NCBI GenBank assembly: GCA_030762175.1
Contig: CM060846.1
Coordinates: 183,140,041 to 183,204,040, forward strand
Direction of reading: 5' to 3'
Length of the DNA: 64,000 bases
Origin: Metallyticus violacea
Taxonomy: Eukaryota; Arthropoda; Insecta; Mantodea; Metallyticidae
Part shown: positions 1 through 11,170 of the stretch, piece by piece
How the letters are laid out: the number at the start of each line of letters is the position of its first letter
How positions within the stretch are numbered: the first letter of the stretch is position 1
Made by a program: the position numbers and the translations under genes
Notes under the pieces: model-generated
What the model was told of the DNA's origin: nothing
Databases searched by the model: none
Seen by the model: the letters and a program-made list of their open reading frames with translations, nothing else

Positions 1-45
1 CTATAAGTCAAAAATGAAGAATGAGAAGCACATTCATCAAATATT

Positions 46-2880
46 GCACGATGGGCATTTTATTGTATTTGTGAACCTAAACGTTGCCTTCAAATGTCAA
101 TGGTATTGCCAAAATTGAATTTTACCTAACCAAATAAAGAACTACATCAGTGAAAACTAAACTGCACCAAGTATCGCCAGCAGTTCCCACCGAAATTTGA
201 TAGATACGTGAGCTGGGATTTCAACTGGCAAAAAGATTTTAATTAACATATAATTAAATGAAATTATTACGCAAAAACCAAGTCTGTGTGCGACGTGGAA
301 AAGGTTTGCCCTTCGTGTAATAAACTTGTGAATATGAGGCTTAGAAAAACTACTCCTCAGTGCATGGAAATATATTGTATCAAATGTAAGATTCATATGA
401 ATGCCTAACATAAGTTTTACATTCAGCCGTGCAATTCGACCAATTGTATATAGATCTTTATAATCATGTTCATACATTTCGAGTGTATGAGTACACTCCT
501 CATAATGGAAAGGTGGGTGTTTATGAACATGTACTTTATTTGTGCGTGCTGTATCAAGACTAAAACTTGTCCAATTGCCATCCTCACAAGATGCCATATT
601 GCATGCAGTGTTGTGTGAACGAATGATTGTTTGACAATCCCGTGAAACTGTTGTTTGATCACATCACGCAACCCGGTTTAAATTGGGCACAGGAACTCAT
701 CATGAACGGAAGTTAAATTTACAACATAAAGTGTGAAAGTGTGACATTTCTAGACTCACTGAATTTCATTCCTATGTCACTGTCACACTTATTAAACATC
801 TTTGAACTCCTCGAATACAAAGATTATTTTCCATATATATTCCACACTAAATAAAACAAAAAGTATATGGGTCGTGTACCGGATCAGAAATACAACCGTA
901 CTGATGATTGAGTATAGAAGCCCGCAAAACCTGCGAACAGTGGAATAATGAGGTACCCGAAAATTCCCTTTTTAACATGAGAAAAGAAATGGTAACTTAC
1001 TGTAAAATAGAATTATTTCTATTGAATCTAGGAGTTTCAAATTTTAGATAATAATTCACAGACGAGAACAGTATTGACCTCGGTTATAGAATGCGCAATC
1101 ATGCATGAACGTGTGCAGGAGGCGGTTCATACCCGGAAATAAAATTCCGCTATTTCCAGGAGGTGGGTATTCCTTAGCTGATAAACAATTACGAATAGCA
1201 TGCATCTGAATTTCTTGATTGTTGCAACAACAATCTATTATCATACATCTTTTTTTAGATGTAGAGAAGTTACAATTTTAGGCCATGAAGTGGATGAGTG
1301 CAAAGAAGACAAATGTGTCTAATTCTTTCATGGGTGTTTCTATCACAGAAATACACGCTCGGTGTTATTCAGCATGGGTAATGAAACCATAGCCTCCAGG
1401 CATGAAGACACCCAAAGGATCACAAAAATGGTGAAAGACGCTCGCTACTATGTGACCTAAATCTGGGAATTTAAGTTTAATACTATGATTAAGGTTGACG
1501 GGACTCTGGCAGAGTTGGTCAAATATTTTCCACACCCAGATCCCCTCAATTCCTGAATTGCCTTTTTTTGGAGGCCGTACAAATTGTACGCCAACCTCCT
1601 GCGAGGCTTTCTTTTGGTGACATGAAAATGTGTTATTATGACGTGTGCAGTTTGTACCCGTTTGTCAATAAGGCCAAAGCCTACACCGTGGGCAATGCTA
1701 AAATCCAAGTGGATAAATATACAAATTTGAAAATTTACAGGGTGGTAACGTAAAACGTAAAATTCTTCTCCCGTACCATCCCATCTTGCAATCGCGCAAC
1801 AACAGTAACCTTATATTTCCGCTGTATCGCGCATACACAGAGATGGAAAATCAGGACACTTGCTCTCATACACATGATGAAAGATATATGATATCTGGGT
1901 CGTGGACAAGAATAAAGTCGCACTACAGGAAGATTATAGGGTGATCCGTGTATATGAAAAATGGGAATATGACACTGTAAGCTTCTACCACTGGTGAAAA
2001 GTGTCTTTTTCAGGACTATTTTAATCAGCTCTTGAAAATTAAAACCGAAGCCTCCAGTTGGCCCAAAGACTGCCATACTCCTTCCAAGAAAGACGAACAT
2101 TTTGTATGATTTTTAGAAAAGGAATGCATTGCCCTGAATAAAGACGCCATTGAAAGCTATCCCGGCAGGCGAGAGTTGGCAAAACTAATGTTAAACTCCT
2201 TTTTGGGAAATTATAACCAATGAAATGCTTGTGAGATTGTGAAAGATTATTCCACGCTCATAGATCTTCTTAATTACCCAGGTGCAGAGGTACAGTCTTA
2301 TCTGCCTTCTACAGAGGAGGTGATGTACTGGTATAAAGCACAGAAAATAGAATCCAAAATTAATTTCAACGACTAACACAGCTATAGCAGCACAAACAGC
2401 GGCCCGTGCAAGAATCGAACTACATTCCTATTTTAGGATATTCAATGAACGCGTGTGTAATTTCGACAAAGATTCTGGTATTTCCGCTAACAGACCGGGA
2501 AAATGCCGCCCACGGGGCCATTTTATGCTGTATGACAAAGGATATAGAAAAAGATTGTAAGGATGCTTATATTTCCTCGTTTGCATCCAGTGGTCCAAAA
2601 AACTACACGATAGCGGTTAAGTGTAGGGAGAATACGCACCCTGTATGCTAAATTAAAGGCATTACCCTTAATTCTAGCAACATGAAAATTGTCAATTCTG
2701 ACGTCATCAAGGACACCGTGTTGAGAGACAATGCAAAGTCTGTGGCATTGAAAGGCACGCAAATTTATAGAAAATTCTTGGGTACAGTAGTTACTGATCC
2801 TTTGGTGAAAAACTATATAATAATGGACAATAAGCGTGTACAAGCGCAAAACTTTGATTAGTACCCGTGTATAAAAGTAG
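46..2880 (+). pseudogene. decayed Polinton/Maverick protein-primed DNA polymerase B
   Basis: The intact family copies the element DNA by protein-primed replication. Ordered motifs run along the + strand in changing frames. A Cys/His stretch lies at 282-429 (CPSCNKL, then HKFYIQP). Exonuclease-region motifs follow: DSLNFIPMSLS near 752, YFPYIFHT near 822 and MRKEMVTYC near 977. PGGGYSLADKQ lies near 1155, FHGCFYH near 1326, FFGGRTN near 1566 and the motif A region YYDVCSLYPFVNK at 1634-1672. EDYRVIRVYEKWEY is at 1929, the motif B region KLMLNSFLGNYNQ at 2180-2220, a motif C remnant NFDKDS at 2458-2475 and GPKNYT near 2593. Many stops and frame changes separate them, so no product is expected. 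Open frames on the opposite strand are shadows. The 5' end may extend past the window start. The family call is inferred from motif order and spelling and is fairly secure. Confidence 0.85.
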
Positions 2881-2919
2881 ACGACTTTGGGCAACTCTTC
2901 GAAAGTTGTTTTAGGGATG

Positions 2920-3510
2920 GCTATGTCGCAATGTCTACAAATCATCACTTGAAGGAATTTAATTTCCCGGGCACTATGTTAATTGTAGGTCGTTCAAGTT
3001 GTGTAAAATTAAAATTTGTGAAATGTTCAATTAGTAATGCAGGTCAAATGTTTGACTACCCCTTGAGAAAAGTGTTGCAGTGCCATTTTCCGCAATATTC
3101 TCCTAAACCAAGCCCGTGCATTGTGACCCAAGCGCGTATATCAGATTTGGGGGTTGTTGGTAGGGAGCTTGGTTGTTTTAGACAAGTTAATGTACGAAGC
3201 AGACGGCCAAAACGTGTGAATTTTTTCACTTGAGATTCGCATCGCAAACCCCATGGAACTGTTTACATAATATAAACCGTGTTTCTACAATTAAAACAAT
3301 TCCAACTATATCTGTAAAAGCAAGTTACACTGTCGCATTCAAAAACAATAAAAATAAAATGTAAATTGATAAATTGTGTAAATAAATCGAGTCATAAGAC
3401 TCTAAGTTTGTGTTAGGGGCATTTGAGAAGGTTACAGAAAAAACCCACGGCTATGTAGTGTTTGATTGTATACAGTACACACTTAATCAACACAGATACC
3501 GGTTAGGCGT
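2920..3510 (+). pseudogene. decayed Polinton packaging ATPase (FtsK/A32-like)
   Basis: In intact Polintons this P-loop ATPase is thought to package DNA into capsids. The relic lies just after the polymerase relic on the same strand. An open stretch at 2931-3233 starts with LKEFNFPGTMLIVG and continues into a degraded Walker A at 2982-3009 (GRSSCVK, where the family has a glycine-rich GxxGxGK loop). A Walker B-like VVLDKLMYEADGQNV lies at 3171-3215 in another frame. A DSHRKP stretch follows, matching the SHHRN-type segment of the family. ISVKASYTVAFKNN lies near 3310-3350, and the C-terminal HGYVVFDC motif near 3446. The P-loop is destroyed and at least two frame changes are visible. A family B SINE begins about 20 bases beyond the last recognisable segment. 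Confidence 0.75.
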
Positions 3511-3529
3511 TCACACGGGAACCCCCATC

Positions 3530-3812
3530 CTTTTTGAATGGTGTTTAAGCCTATTTTTACTACTGAGGCACCACAGGCGGTGAACAATGATGATACATGA
3601 AATGAAATGACATATTGGGAAAGGATTTATTTAAGGAAGGAAACGTTCCAGGCCTAAGTCTAGGGTACCTCCCCGGCATTTGCCAGTTATGAGTATTGAG
3701 AAAAACCTGAAAAAACCTCAGTCGGGGAAAACGGTCCCCGTAGGATCCGAACGCAGACATCCCGCTCACGAATCCGTGCCTTAACGACCTCAGTCACCAG
3801 TGGCGGTCCGGG
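3530..3812 (-). mobile_element. SINE family B, copy 1
   Basis: A reverse-oriented copy: the conserved tail (TGTTTAAGCC...ACTACTGAGGCACCACAGGCGG) is at the left and the tRNA-like head, with a degraded B box, at the right. It lies just after the ATPase relic, so it entered the Polinton after that element had landed. No clear target duplication was found. Confidence 0.8.
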
Positions 3813-3988
3813 AGAAATGCATTCTTATTTTGTGCCGAAATAAAATTGTGCCAGCATGGATATCGAACCAAAAATTGTCATTTTCTGTTGAATACTTTTT
3901 AAATATTTTACCACCATAAGGATCTATGCTCCAGAAGGAAGGCCGTGGTTCACAATATGCAAATTTGTCCCCCCTGCCGGGAGTATAA

Positions 3989-4379
3989 ATGAACGAAGAA
4001 GGAGCACATTACGATAATTTTTGTAGAGAACACCTTTGCAATGTGCTGCACCAGCAAGAAACTAGCGCAGACAACACGATTCACGACGCTCTACGCCAAC
4101 TAGCTGAAGTGTCACATAAGTTTCTATTGTTACCATTCCTACGCTATATAAGAACGTGCCATACATTGTGCAAGGCGTACGAACCATTTCTTGAAAGAAC
4201 GGACCGAAAAGTTTGTCCGCCTCAAGAAGGAGAAAAAAGTATTTCTACCCACGCAATGTAACATTTCTCAAGAGTTCGTCAAAGAACTCATATCCGTTGC
4301 CTTTTACATGGTGTACCAAGGAGAGGAGGTTCTCAAAAACGGCTTCCGGAAGCACGCCAAAAATTTACACCAAAGTTAA
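3989..4379 (+). pseudogene. unrecognised broken open frames of the Polinton-like element
   Basis: Two overlapping open frames (3989-4261 and 4191-4379) lie on the same strand as the polymerase and ATPase relics and run into the longer frame that follows. The first encodes 90 residues with a helix-like stretch rich in His, Leu and Gln. The second encodes 62 residues starting with a Lys/Glu-rich segment. The hand-over between frames resembles one ancestral gene broken by frameshifts, which is inference. I do not recognise the family. A TATATAAG-like string near 4145 lies inside the region. Confidence 0.35.
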
Positions 4380-4899
4380 ACATGGCATGCCAAACAGACC
4401 CAAAGGATATTGGCAACAATCCCATTGTCAATCTCGCCTTTGGCAGCCAAAATTATATCAGAACAGGCGGGGAGTATCCAGCAAACATCAACATCATCTC
4501 CACCAAAATCTCTTCCATGGGGAGGACAAAACAATCACAGCCAAGCTCGCCATAAAAAACGCAGACGTCGTGAAAGTCGCATGCTTGTCTTTAAAAATAC
4601 TCTACTACGGAATAGACGCTCGCTGTATCATCTACCTAGGTACCACTAACAAGACGTCAGCCCTAGACTACAAGGTCACGTCGGCAGGGTGCTTCTGCAC
4701 CGCTGCTAACGGCGATTTTGTCGTCCCCATCTCCATCCTGTCGGGCCAGGAACACCTCAACTACAACTTTTCTCCCATGCTACTCACCAGGATCACCACG
4801 CCCTTCGAGGATCAAATCGAAAGCAGCTACGACGAAGACAATGACGATGGCGATTGTGTGACGTTTACAAAGCGACCTATACTACAGTTTTTAAAATGA
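4213..4899 (+). CDS. hypothetical protein, 228 residues, possibly from the Polinton-like element
   Basis: This is the longest open frame in the window and lies in a locally GC-richer block (4380-4880). The most protein-like part is the C-terminal 125 residues, from about 4520. It includes hydrophobic stretches such as VVKVACLSLKILYYGID and an acidic tail segment SSYDEDNDDGD close to the end. The first half is less convincing, because another frame at 4382-4550 reads as a better protein (IGNNPIVNLAFGSQNYIRTG); a frameshift near 4540 is likely. No catalytic motif, signal peptide or transmembrane segment is evident. It follows the PolB and ATPase relics on the same strand, so a capsid-associated or accessory Polinton protein is possible. 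It could equally be an unrelated remnant. The nominal start is simply the first Met of the frame. Confidence 0.4.
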   Translation: MSASRRRKKYFYPRNVTFLKSSSKNSYPLPFTWCTKERRFSKTASGSTPKIYTKVKHGMPNRPKGYWQQSHCQSRLWQPKLYQNRRGVSSKHQHHLHQNLFHGEDKTITAKLAIKNADVVKVACLSLKILYYGIDARCIIYLGTTNKTSALDYKVTSAGCFCTAANGDFVVPISILSGQEHLNYNFSPMLLTRITTPFEDQIESSYDEDNDDGDCVTFTKRPILQFLK

Positions 4900-4972
4900 T
4901 TTTAATAACTTTTTGCATGCGAACAATTGGAGTGTATGTACAGCTTTTACTATTGCAATGAAAATAGTGGTA

Positions 4973-4978
4973 AATAAA
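4973..4978 (+). terminator. AATAAA polyadenylation signal
   Basis: AATAAA lies 74 bases after the stop of the 4213-4899 frame. The position suits a 3' end for that gene, but the hexamer is common in AT-rich DNA. Confidence 0.35.
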
Positions 4979-5007
4979 ACATGCGAATGTAGCAAATGAT
5001 TATTTCG

Positions 5008-5205
5008 CAGTTTTGCCATCAAACACTTCCAAACATAATCTTACATTTTAAGGCATAGTTTTCCATCCAGCCGCTTCCTCCACCACTACCTCTTTAGTTC
5101 ACTGTTTTGCCACCAACTCCTTGGTGCACAGTTTTGTCACCAAACGCTTTCCCCCGCATTTTCCTTCATCTCCGTTAAGTTTACTGTTTTTCCCCAAATA
5201 ACCTT
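5008..5205 (+). repeat. degenerate CAGTTTTGCCACCAAAC-type repeats
   Basis: Five imperfect copies of a pyrimidine-rich motif resembling CAGTTTTGCCACCAAACNCTT start near 5008, 5056, 5102, 5129 and 5183, with irregular spacing of 28-53 bases. They lie just beyond the polyadenylation signal of the unknown frame and could be subterminal repeats of the element. Confidence 0.45.
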
Positions 5206-7175
5206 AACTGTCCACCATTTTTGTACTTTATACTTTTATAATTACATGCCTACATTCAATAAATAAAAAATGTCCTTTCTTGGCTTCTTTTACTCGCGGT
5301 ATTCCTAACACCAGAAAGCAGCTATCCCTCCCCACTTTGGGGGGGGATTAAAAAAGGCCACACCTATACCCATCAGATCAGAAATATCGTTAGCAGAAGC
5401 GACCCAGGAGGGATGTTTACTACTTCCATCTCAACAGAATGAGTTACATTGTATGTATATATGTGTGTACGTGTGAGTGTGTGCGCGTGCGCCCTTACAT
5501 TTCAGCAAAACGTTTGTGATAAAAACATTTTGTCCATAAAGTCAAAGATATAGCAAATAGAGGAAATGACTTGTCTAATAATTAACTGATTAATTCGATC
5601 AAGACTTGAAGTTTAAGGGCAAGGGGGAGCAGGCAACATTTAATAAATCTGAATTTCAGTTTCATTTCAGTAAACAACCATCATTAATTAACTAAAATGT
5701 TCTTCAGTTTTGTCTGAAACTTATAGCACCAGCTGTGCATATTTCTTTCTTGAAAATGGTTATACCATTAAAAGTTGTACTGCGAGCACTATTTATTTTA
5801 AGTTGCTGTGTTTTATTTAAAATAATAAGTTCCTAACACAATTCGCACGACAACAGCTAACAAATCGCAAACAATAAATGCAGCTAAGCTGAATAATGAA
5901 ATGTAGTTATGTTCTAATATATACATATATGCGTGTGTTTTTACATCTCTAGCTGAGTGCAAAATCCATCATTTTGAAAGGTTTCCATTATTGATAACAT
6001 TTAGCATACTGTTGTATTTCATTGAGATTTTAATTTGCTTATTTTCTTAAATGTTTATCGTACAATTTCAACAAGGAATATTACGGAGAAGGAATTAAAT
6101 GTCTCACTGATTTATAGCAGTTACTGCTCTTCACAAGTTTTAGGAATACGTTCAGCAAACTCTTTTTTAGCCGTTTAATCATCAAAGGCATTTTTTATAA
6201 ATACATATCTGTAAAATATTTGATTTCTCCAAACCATTTACAAACTGAAGTGAAAAATATAAGACCGAGATTTGAAATTGTCAAAAATGTATGACTTAGA
6301 TTAGTATTAACGTAGTGGAACAATTAGTTGTTTCCGATCCCAGACTTACGAATAAGTTATCTTTAACTATGACTTGCCATAATTTATGGATAAAAATAGT
6401 TTATCGAATTCAGTGGCATCAGTAGCTACTTTTTTGTTACTGAAAGGTTCATCCAATTCGTGCTTGATTAAATTGGCTTTGTAATTCATCGTGAAGTTAT
6501 GCTAATTTAAGTTTTTTCTTGTTTATTCCAGAATTCTTTCGGCATTCATTATTCAGGAAAAATATAACTTTACATTACTTTTCATATAAACGTCAACCAA
6601 ATAGTATAAAAGAAATTCAAAATAGTAAGTCTAGGAATAAAGTTATAACTAAATGTTCAAAACTACTTCACATTAACTACTACAAATCTACTATCAACAT
6701 TAAAAAAAATTCACAGAGTAAATACAAATACTTGCCTTGCCTCTGTACCAAAAGAGTTACAGTAGCCCTTTTGTTCCTCATTACAATGTGAGTTTCTGAC
6801 GTTTAGCCAATGTTAGAATCTCTCCATAGATGACAATGTTCATTAATATCTCATATATATTTTTACAAGTAAATAGAAGTTAAGTTGTGAAGTCGTAATA
6901 ATGACGTCTCTAATTAAAATACTCAAAATATTAATATTATTAATCAAAGATATTATAAATAGTATCACAGATAGTTTGCACAATTTATATGTATTCATGT
7001 TAGTAGTTTAGTTATTTTGTGCATTGTATATTTGTTGTGTATGTCATGGAAAGGGAAAAAAGAAAGTCTGGCGACAGACCTTTTAGAATAGATGCCAGAC
7101 AATATAGAGAGGGTGAATATGTTTTGTGTAATAGACAAAGAACAGATGACCAGGAGTCGTGTTTGTATTTGGTCC
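5206..7175. other. AT-rich stretch without recognisable genes
   Basis: Contains a run of eight to nine G near 5340 and a TG/CG-alternating simple repeat at 5450-5491. The open frame at 6519-6791 (90 codons) has the Lys/Ile/Asn composition expected of random AT-rich DNA and no motif. No terminal inverted repeat of the Polinton was found here. Confidence 0.5.
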
Positions 7176-7302
7176 TTTGTATAAGAAAGGGTCGCCTCTC
7201 TACAGCTTCCGTTAACTTTCATTTTTGTTATAAGACTTCTTTTGTGTAAGAAAAAGGGTCTTCTATTTTTGAGCTTCTGAGGACTTTCATTTTTATTTAG
7301 CC
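7176..7302 (+). repeat. imperfect 65-bp tandem duplication
   Basis: Two units begin at 7176 and 7241. Each starts TTTGTRTAAGAAA..GGGTC and carries GACTTTCATTTTT-like sequence near its end. They differ by substitutions and small indels. Confidence 0.6.
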
Positions 7303-7309
7303 TACAAAA

Positions 7310-7850
7310 GGGAACAGTAGGAAACATTGAACAATAGGGGGTGAAAATAGAAAGTAAACTAACAAAATTAAAATAAGGGAAAGTAGAAATCGGATTAAAG
7401 TGACGGCCAAAGAAAGGGCCAATAAGTAATCCGAGAGTAGGTGCATGTACGCCCCTCAGCGAATAGGGAGAATGTTTCAAGTGAAACTATGGTAAAAAGG
7501 GGAGAAGTAGGTCTAACAACTGGATGATGGAACTGTTGATAAAAGGTTAGTTTTCGCAAGCAATAAAAAAGAGAGTTTTGGCAAGCCGTCGTGGTAGGTA
7601 AGAATTTTGCAAGCCGTCGGTGAGGAAGTGAAGGGAATTGTAAAATCGGAATAGTAAGAATTGAGCATTCGTGAAAGTATATAGAATTGAGAAGTCATGA
7701 GAGATAGATTTGGATAGTAAACACCAGCAGTTAAGGTATAGAGAAGGAAACGGGCGGTAATAGTTAGTCACCGAGTTAAGATAAGTGTCAAATGATCTTC
7801 AAAAGTAGGTGATCAAGGTCCGGGAGAGTGAAATTTCAATATAAAGTATA
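7310..7850 (+). other. purine-rich, strand-asymmetric stretch
   Basis: The + strand is dominated by A and G with few C over about 500 bases. A short direct repeat (GCAAGCCGTCG) occurs near 7581 and 7608. Open frames read from the complementary pyrimidine strand here (for example 6995-7480) are Ser/Leu/Phe-rich and look like composition artefacts. Confidence 0.5.
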
Positions 7851-9676
7851 AAGTCACTTTGAAATAACTGCATGCAAAGAATGGGAATGTTACGATAAAC
7901 AATTAGTGTGGTGAGAGGTAGCAATAAATAAATGCTATCCCATAGAACTTAGAAAGGCGATACTTTGCAGATAACCAGTGGCAGAAGGAAATAAACAGTA
8001 TCATCTTCAGTCTTGAACTTTGTTTACATACTCCATAGTTCCCGACTATTTCCCCCCGTTGACCTGAAAAGGTAACAAAATATCCAGCTACATATACAAG
8101 AAGCTAACCGTGGCAGAGGACGCATCGAGACAGCGGCGGGAGAGAAGAAGAACTTCAAAAGATTCTACAATACTATTAATATCATAATTAATCAAAACTC
8201 CCATCCACTGACCCTCTTCCCCCTCCTCCATTAAAACCGTCGCAGTTGAAATGTGTAACTTAAAGAGAAGAACAAATAAAACATGCTGGTAGGTAATTAA
8301 TATGCCATTTTCGCTTTTCGTCACAATCTAAACCTAAATCAACCGTCAAAATATTTACTCCTTAGCGAACAACACAATGTTGGAAGAAAGGATTTATAAC
8401 ACTCGCCATAATTGATATTGCTCCCTGAAATTCCGATTCTCTGGGAGATGCTACTTCCAGAAGCGCTCGGATAATTGCAATGCATTAAATATTAATAGGA
8501 ACGTGGACATCTGAGCGTTTCTTAACAAGCACTACTGCATATGAAAGAAAAAGCGGTTAATTTCCACAAATGGAAAACCACTACTATGGTTACTGCTTCA
8601 AAGTATATGTACATACACCACGGAATTCCATCCTATGATTGAGCACATATTTTAGAATGAATTTCGTTTCTTCTCTAGCTTTGAACATTGATTTCTTAAC
8701 CTCCAAATTAGCAGTGTGAATGTCTCTATCTGGGTAAAATGTTATATAACGAGATAAATTTAAGAGGCCTCCAGGACATATACTCTTAGATGAAGCGGAT
8801 TCGCGGTTGTGGTCACACACAGCACGGAAGTTCATATGGAATACGATAAGCCGAAGATTCGAGTCCAGGCCGTGACCCTGACTTCTGATTTCAAACTTTA
8901 GTCTAGCACATGGCTTGTGTGAAAAAATCACCTTTAACAGCAGCATTAAGTTTGTTTGCTTGAGTAGTTTACATATAGAATGAAAGTATGTGTCAAATGC
9001 TCCAGTGAATTATTATAAAACTTTAATGATTAATGATTTTATTGGTATTGGTGGTGATTATACTGTTCACTGAGATCTATAAGTTTGGTAAATATGTAGT
9101 ATAATATCCAAAAATGTCCAAAAGATATTAATGAAGTAATACTCCCAGACATTACTGCTTTAAAAATACCCGCAGAATTTTGAACTTCAGCTTTCTATCA
9201 GACTTACATTGTCGATAACTTTCCATGCCATTTAGGTTCCCTGCCCCCTCAGTCACCAGGACAAGTCCTTAGAGTATGTTGTTTTTCTTTATATTACATA
9301 CCTATATTTGTACCGTTTCTTTAAAATATTATTTATATAAACCTGGTAATAAACAATGCCCGAGGCAATACTTTATGATGTAAGTATTATATTATATAAG
9401 TAGGAGAACTGCAGAATACCTGCAAACGCTATCTAACATCAATAGAGCAATAATAAAATAATGTATAATAAAGTATTTTAACTATTTTTACTCTATATCA
9501 CATAAATTTGAAAAGCTCTTTGCAAGATTAATAAGAAAATAACTATTTTCAGCAAACGTGGTTTGAAATTACATATTTCCGCAGCAATCAAAATTACTTT
9601 AAATTAAAATGCCACTATTGCAGAGTTGACATTTTCTACAAAATGAGGATAAATTGCCAAAATGTTAGTAGTGTCA
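7851..9676. other. unannotated AT-rich stretch
   Basis: No recognisable gene. The reverse-strand frame at 8590-8946 (118 codons) has no family motif and no supporting context, so it is not called. No SINE copy was seen. Confidence 0.4.
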
Positions 9677-9684
9677 TTTATGGT

Positions 9685-9984
9685 CTCTTTTTTTTAATGG
9701 TGTTTAACTCCCGTTCTTGCTACAGAGGCACCACAGGCGGTGAACGCTTATGATAGATGAAAAGAAATGATATGTTGGGAAAGGATTTTTTTTTTTTAGG
9801 AAGGAAACGTTCCAGGCCTTAGTTTAGGGTACCACTTTTGCCAGTTATGAGGCAAAGATGGTACCCTCTTGAGGCAAAACCTGGAAAAAACCTCAGTAAG
9901 GGAGAACGGCCCCTGGCGGGATTCGAATCCCAGACCTCCCGCTCACGAGTCCGCGCCTTAACGACCTCGGCCACCCTTGGCGGT
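9685..9984 (-). mobile_element. SINE family B, copy 2
   Basis: Nearly full-length reverse copy. Read on the minus strand, the head has a tRNA-Ser/Leu-like GTGGCCGAGGTCGTTAAGG (A-box region) and GGGATTCGAATCCCG (B box). The body contains the AACGTTTCCTTCC and TTTCCCAACATATC segments, and the tail ends near GGGAGTTAAACACCAT. An 8-bp direct repeat TTTATGGT flanks it (9677-9684 and 9985-9992). Confidence 0.85.
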
Positions 9985-9992
9985 TTTATGGT

Positions 9993-11160
9993 GTTTGCAG
10001 AAGGCATTTGCAATTTACAATAAAATTGGATAATTACAGGAAATAAATGTAGAAATTCAGACAAACAAGCTATAACATAATAAAATGTTTCATAATACAC
10101 GCAAATATTTTCAGTGAAACATAATGAGTTTGCATGGTTGCTAAATATTCACTAGGACAAAAAATGAACTTAAATTTAATTAATGTTTACATAAATGTAT
10201 ATCTTTACACTGTGCACCCTATAATAACTTTGGATTATACACTAATTTTATTAGATGAAACTTTTATTGTTATTCTCAAAAATAAAATAGAAATTGAATA
10301 AAATTAACGCACTAGACATTTTCTAAATAGAACATTAAATGTCATTTTCAAATTGTGTATGGCGGAAAATAAATTAATTATTTTATTTTAGTTATTGATT
10401 CTTCTATTATAAAATTCAAATAGAACATTTCATCCTCGGTCTATACAAAAAAGTATCACAATGCTGACCAATGCGGTTTATGGACGGAATTCTGAAAAAA
10501 AAAGTAAACATTAATAACAATAAAATATGAATTGTATAAGAATTTGTTTAAAAAATAATAAATACAAATGGGCTTCTGGCAAAGGGACTTTTCAGCATGA
10601 AGCAATTGGAGATCGATTTCGAAATGCCGAAACAGAATAAGCTCATGCCAATAGGTTACTTTGTATATAATTTTTTTGTTCAGGCGTCCAGGACTACATT
10701 AGTAAATATATACATTTTATCCTATATCTATATTTATTTTATATCTAATACTTTAGTTGTGGATAAATCATTTTTTCCCCTCAGTATAAAAACCCATTTG
10801 AAACTAAGTGTTTGGGTTTTTCAAGAATAAAATACTAAAAAATGGATATATACTTGAAAGTAAAAGTGGCTGCTATTACTGAGCATTGTTTTCGAAACTC
10901 GGTAAAATATAGTTAGTGATAATGCTGTAAAAGTTACAAACATTTTTGAATAGTGCATAACACTCTTTTACAACTGCGTCATCACAGGAGGTTCCAAACA
11001 TTGACTTGCATTCACACATCTAATTTTTCATTCACATACATATACTGTATTAAGTGCAGAGTCACTGAACAGGAAAGAAAATAACCCTATGAAAATGGGG
11101 ACAAACTTTTTAAAACTGTCTATGTTTTGTGCGTTACGTTACTAGGGACAGTGAAACTCT
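9993..11160. other. unannotated AT-rich stretch
   Basis: Very AT-rich. The 77-codon + frame at 10597-10830 has no motif and a Tyr/Ile-rich tail. Nothing else was recognised. Confidence 0.4.
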
Positions 11161-11170
11161 ACAGTGATGT

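Noticed and set aside
157..671. Reverse-strand frames of 146 and 82 codons
   Set aside because: They lie opposite the N-terminal part of the polymerase relic, whose motifs are on the + strand, and show no family motif.
1735..2948. Reverse-strand frames of 121 and 141 codons
   Set aside because: They are antisense to the best-supported polymerase motifs (EDYRVIRVYEKWEY and the motif B and C regions).
4213..4899. Naming this frame as a Polinton capsid or protease protein
   Set aside because: No HW-type protease motif or jelly-roll signature could be read, so position alone was judged insufficient.
6995..7480. Reverse-strand frame of 161 codons
   Set aside because: It arises from the pyrimidine-rich complement of a purine-biased block and has a low-complexity Ser/Leu/Phe composition and no motif.
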